A stretch of 64,000 nt of DNA from Pseudomonas knackmussii B13 (GTDB lineage Bacteria; Pseudomonadota; Gammaproteobacteria; Pseudomonadales; Pseudomonadaceae), in assembly GCF_000689415.1 (NCBI RefSeq), contig NZ_HG322950.1, positions 992,001 through 1,056,000 of the forward strand. The letters are read 5' to 3'. A model generated the notes under the pieces. It saw only the letters and a program-made list of their open reading frames with translations, searched no databases and was not told where the DNA came from. Numbering within the stretch: position 1 is the first letter of the stretch; each line of letters starts with the position of its first letter. Of this stretch, positions 60,728 through 64,000 are shown piece after piece. The translations under genes were made by a program, and so were the position numbers.

Positions 60728-63700
60728 TGCGCATCCTCAGCCTGCGTCTGAAGAACCTCAACTCGCTCAAGGGCGAGTGGAAGATCGACTTTTCTGCCGA
60801 GCCATTCCGCGACAACGGCCTGTTCGCCATCACCGGCCCCACCGGCGCCGGCAAGACCACACTGCTCGACGCCATCTGCCTTGCGCTCTACCACCGCACG
60901 CCGCGGATGGGGGCTCTTTCTAAAGGCTCGAATGAGCTGATGACTCGGCACACTGCGGACTGCCTAGCCGAGGTTGAGTTTGAGGTGAAGGGCCTGCGCT
61001 ATCGCGCGTTCTGGAGCCAGCGTCGGGCGCGCGACAAGGTCGATGGTGCTCTACAAGATGCCAAGGTTGAGCTTGCGCGCATCGATGTTACTGGAGGTGA
61101 GGGAGAAATCATCGCTGACAAGGTCAGCGAGAAATTGAGTCAAGTCGAGAAGCTTACCGGCCTCGACTTCGGCCGTTTCACCAAGTCCATGCTGCTGGCC
61201 CAGGGCGGCTTCGCCGCCTTCCTCGAAGCCAACGCCAACGAGCGCGCCGAGTTGCTGGAAGAACTCACCGGCACGGAAATCTACGGGCTGATCTCGCAGC
61301 GCGTGTTCGAACGCACCCGCGAGGCCCGCGCCAGCCTCGACCAGCTGCGCGCACGCGCCGAAGGCATGGAGCTGCTGAGCGCCGAACAGCGCGCCGAGCT
61401 TGAGGCCGAGGCCGAGCGGCTGCTGGCCGAGGAGCAGCCCCTGGGCCAGCGCCAGCAGGACCTGCAAGTTCAAAGGCGCTGGCGCGAAGACCTGACTCGC
61501 GCCGAGCAGCAACGCGAGCAAGCGCTGGAGCGCGAGGCCCAGGCACGCCTGGCATTGGAAAACTCGTCCGCCGACCTGCAACGCCTGGCCGCCAGCGAGC
61601 CGGCGGCGCGCCTGCAACCGTTGCACCAGGGCTGGTCCCAGGCGCAACAACGCGCTGCACAGGCACAAGGGGCGCTGGAAGATATCCAGCGCCAGCAACG
61701 GGACAATGCCGAGAAGCTTATCCGCAGCCTCTGGCAGGCCAGCCGCCATGCCTTGCAACTCCGCGAGCAGCGGCAGGGCGCGTTGGAGCAGCTGGTCGAG
61801 CAGCGCCGGCAGGTCCAGCAGCAACTGGCCGAACAGCCGCAGCGTTCGCGTCTCGGAGAACTGCTGGGCGGTTGGAAAGTGCAGTTCGAGCTGCGCGAGC
61901 AGCTGCGCGGTGAGCACGCCGGCGCGCAGTCGCGCCTGCAGGAAGCCAGCCGCAGCATCGAGTCCCTCGACGCACAGTTGGTTGCGCAGCGCGAGGTCAT
62001 GGCCACGGCCGAGCAGCAACTGAACGACGCACGCCAGGCCGAGACGCAACGCCAGCAGGCGTTGCAGGTGCTGCTGGGGGAGGGCGGCGAGTCCGGCCTG
62101 CGCGAGCATTGGCAACGTCTGCAACAGCAGGCGCGGACCCTCGATCGCCTGGAGCAGATCGCCGACGCTCGCCAGCAGGGCGCCGCGCAGGTCGCCCGCC
62201 TGCAGCCGCAACTCGACGCCTTGCAGCAGCGACAGCAGCAGAAGAACGGCGAAATCGCCGCGCTGCGCGAGCGCTACAAGACGCTGAAGCAGCAGGTCGC
62301 CGACAAGGAAAAACTGCTCGAACAGGAGCAGCGCATCCAGGCCCTGGAGGCCTATCGCGCGCAGCTGCAGCCGGGCGAAGCCTGCCCGCTGTGCGGTTCC
62401 CACGAGCACCCGGCCATCGCCAGCTACCAGGCGCTGGACGTCTCGCAGACTCGCCGCGATCTGGACGAATGCAAATCCGCCCTGGCCGCGCTGGAAGAGC
62501 AGGGCAAGGCGCTGGCCGGTGAGCTCGCGCGCCTGGAGGCCCAGGCCGAACAGGCCCGCCAGCAGCTCGACCAGAGTCACCAGCAACAGCAGCAACTCGA
62601 TGCCGATTGGCAACGTCTGCTCGCCGAGCAGGCCCTGCAGATCGCCGACGTGGCCGCGCTGAATGCGGCACGGCAGGCACAGGAAACGGCCCTGGCGCAG
62701 GTCCAGGAACGGCTCGCCGCTGTCGATGCCGGCAAGGCCGAGCTGCAACGCGCGACTGCTGCTCGCGAAGCCAGCGAGCGCAATCACGGCAGCGCGCTCC
62801 AGCAGCAGGCTCTGTTGCAGCGCGATCTGGAGAACGCCCGTCAGCGCCTTGCCGAGCAACAACATCGCCTGGCGCAGGTGCAGGCCCAGGAAGAGCAGCA
62901 GGCCGGCGTTCTGCTGGCCGCGCTGGACGGCTTTGCCGATGCCTTGCCGAATGACGCGGCAAGCTGGCTCGCCGCGCGCGAACAGGAGTGGCGCGACTGG
63001 CAAAAACTCCAGCAGCGCGACCAGCAGTTGCAGGCGAGCGAGAGCGAGGCGCGCACCGCGCTCGGCGAGGCCGAAACCCAGGCCGCGCAGTGGGCGGCAC
63101 GTTGGCAGGCCAGCGGCGAGCAACCGCTGCCGGAGCCGGCGCCCGCCGATGATCCACAGCAAGCAATGAAAGCAGCGGCCAGTGCCCTGGCCGAGGCCCA
63201 GCGCCAGGCCGATGCCCTGGGCGGTCGCGAGCAGAGCCTGCAAGCCCAACTGGAGCAGGCGCGTACCCAACTGGCGGAAGGCGAGGGCGCCTGGCAGCGT
63301 GCCCTGGCGGAAAGCCCCTTCGCCGATCGGGATACCTTCCTGGCTGCGCTGCTGGACGACGCAGAACGTGGGCGTCTGGTCGATCTCAAGGCGCGCCTCG
63401 ACACTGCGCTGACCGAAGCCATCGCCTTGCGCGCGGCGGCCGAGGAAAGCGAGACACGGCTGCGCGCCGAGCCGCGCACCGAACTGGCGTTGGCCGAGCT
63501 GGACGAGCAGCTGAAGGCCCTCGCCGTACAACTTCGCGAACTCGGCCAGCGCCAGGGCGAAGTGCGCGCGCAATTACTGGGCGACGACGCGCGGCGTGCC
63601 AGCCAGCAGGCGCTGTTCGCGGAGATCCAGGCGCAGGAGGAAAGCCACGACCTCTGGCAGCGTCTGAACGGTTTGATCGGCTCGTCCGATGGCGCCAAGT

Positions 63701-64000
63701 ACCGGCGCTTCGCCCAGGGCCTGACCCTCGATCATCTGGTGCATCTCGCCAACCGACAATTGCAGCGCCTGCACGGGCGCTATCAACTGGCGCGGCGCAG
63801 CGACGGCGAGCTGGAGCTGGAAGTGGTCGACACCTGGCAGGGCGACGTCGCCCGCGACTGCCGCACGCTGTCCGGTGGCGAGAGCTTCCTGGTCAGCCTG
63901 GCGCTGGCCCTGGCGCTGTCCGACCTGGTCAGCCACAAGACCAGCATCGATTCGCTGTTCCTTGACGAAGGCTTCGGCACCCTCGACGGCGAGACGCTGG
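60727..64000 (+). CDS. sbcC: Nuclease SbcCD subunit C (partial, C-terminus beyond the window edge)
   Basis: SbcC is the Rad50-type SMC-like ATPase of SbcCD. The frame is open for 1091 codons to the window edge. It has Walker A GPTGAGKTTLLDAICLALYH near residue 39, a long Gln/Glu/Arg/Ala-rich coiled coil, a zinc-hook GEACPLCGSHEHP near residue 555, a second coiled coil, then the ABC signature LSGGESFLVSLALALALS and Walker B SLFLDEGFGTLDG at the edge. Codon use changes sharply between about 60910 and 61150 (many A/T-ending codons), although the protein sequence stays in frame. Confidence 0.95.
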   Translation, partial: MRILSLRLKNLNSLKGEWKIDFSAEPFRDNGLFAITGPTGAGKTTLLDAICLALYHRTPRMGALSKGSNELMTRHTADCLAEVEFEVKGLRYRAFWSQRRARDKVDGALQDAKVELARIDVTGGEGEIIADKVSEKLSQVEKLTGLDFGRFTKSMLLAQGGFAAFLEANANERAELLEELTGTEIYGLISQRVFERTREARASLDQLRARAEGMELLSAEQRAELEAEAERLLAEEQPLGQRQQDLQVQRRWREDLTRAEQQREQALEREAQARLALENSSADLQRLAASEPAARLQPLHQGWSQAQQRAAQAQGALEDIQRQQRDNAEKLIRSLWQASRHALQLREQRQGALEQLVEQRRQVQQQLAEQPQRSRLGELLGGWKVQFELREQLRGEHAGAQSRLQEASRSIESLDAQLVAQREVMATAEQQLNDARQAETQRQQALQVLLGEGGESGLREHWQRLQQQARTLDRLEQIADARQQGAAQVARLQPQLDALQQRQQQKNGEIAALRERYKTLKQQVADKEKLLEQEQRIQALEAYRAQLQPGEACPLCGSHEHPAIASYQALDVSQTRRDLDECKSALAALEEQGKALAGELARLEAQAEQARQQLDQSHQQQQQLDADWQRLLAEQALQIADVAALNAARQAQETALAQVQERLAAVDAGKAELQRATAAREASERNHGSALQQQALLQRDLENARQRLAEQQHRLAQVQAQEEQQAGVLLAALDGFADALPNDAASWLAAREQEWRDWQKLQQRDQQLQASESEARTALGEAETQAAQWAARWQASGEQPLPEPAPADDPQQAMKAAASALAEAQRQADALGGREQSLQAQLEQARTQLAEGEGAWQRALAESPFADRDTFLAALLDDAERGRLVDLKARLDTALTEAIALRAAAEESETRLRAEPRTELALAELDEQLKALAVQLRELGQRQGEVRAQLLGDDARRASQQALFAEIQAQEESHDLWQRLNGLIGSSDGAKYRRFAQGLTLDHLVHLANRQLQRLHGRYQLARRSDGELELEVVDTWQGDVARDCRTLSGGESFLVSLALALALSDLVSHKTSIDSLFLDEGFGTLDGETL

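Noticed and set aside
61051..63573. Open frame of about 840 codons on the minus strand opposite sbcC
   Set aside because: It mirrors the Gln/Ala/Glu-rich coiled-coil coding sequence (leucine-rich antisense) and has no independent support.

Overview
The window is a GC-rich bacterial chromosome segment that reads as a Pseudomonas close to the P. aeruginosa / nitroreducens / citronellolis / knackmussii group. The evidence is an alginate operon in the P. aeruginosa order, a denitrifier-type narXL-narK1K2GHJI cluster with ppiC and moaA appended, the dauBAR D-arginine locus, a phosphatidylcholine synthase, and many intergenic REP-like palindromes of the kind common in pseudomonads. I see no rRNA, tRNA, CRISPR array, phage or intact insertion sequence. 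Fifty protein genes are supported. Two run off the window: algJ at the left edge and sbcC at the right.

Layout. (1) 1-13873, minus strand: the alginate operon algD-alg8-alg44-algK-algE-algG-algX-algL-algI-algJ. It covers GDP-mannuronate synthesis, polymerisation with c-di-GMP control, periplasmic epimerisation, acetylation and lysis, and outer-membrane export; algF and algA would lie beyond the edge. An 817-bp leader/control region upstream of algD carries a sigma-22 (AlgU)-like promoter and an AlgR-type box. (2) 14691-17271: yaaA (minus) and a PIN-PhoH ATPase (plus), with a perfect 18-bp palindrome between them. (3) 17639-34857: an anaerobic nitrate-respiration block. It has moaCDE, moaB-moeA, the narXL two-component system (minus), then narK1-narK2-narGHJI-ppiC-moaA behind a NarL 7-2-7 site and an ANR/FNR box. 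Most cofactor-synthesis genes therefore sit around the molybdoenzyme that uses the cofactor. (4) 35325-39580: a periplasmic amino-acid-binding protein (plus) and dauB-dauA-dauR (minus), for D-arginine catabolism. The 684 bp between them are unusually rich in hairpins and repeats. (5) 39756-47347, minus strand: a chemoreceptor, the RNA helicase rhlB, a cNMP-domain diguanylate cyclase, an acyl-CoA synthetase and a carboxylesterase. (6) 47819-52046: the general amino-acid ABC transporter aapJQMP, with a sigma-54-like promoter sequence far upstream and a strong hairpin after aapJ. (7) 52310-57969: pcs, a GlxA/AraC-type regulator, a SnoaL-like protein, two GST-fold proteins, a GIY-YIG protein and ndpA. 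(8) 58035-64000: a membrane-anchored TAXI-type binding protein and sbcDC.

The genes are mostly conserved housekeeping or respiratory functions. No multi-gene defence or biosynthetic system of unknown type is visible. The most unusual material is non-coding: a 217-bp run of five short perfect hairpins (36441-36657) next to clustered REP-like palindromes, a REP pair inserted inside the alginate operon, a long palindrome upstream of phoH/yaaA, and a short atypical-codon patch inside sbcC.
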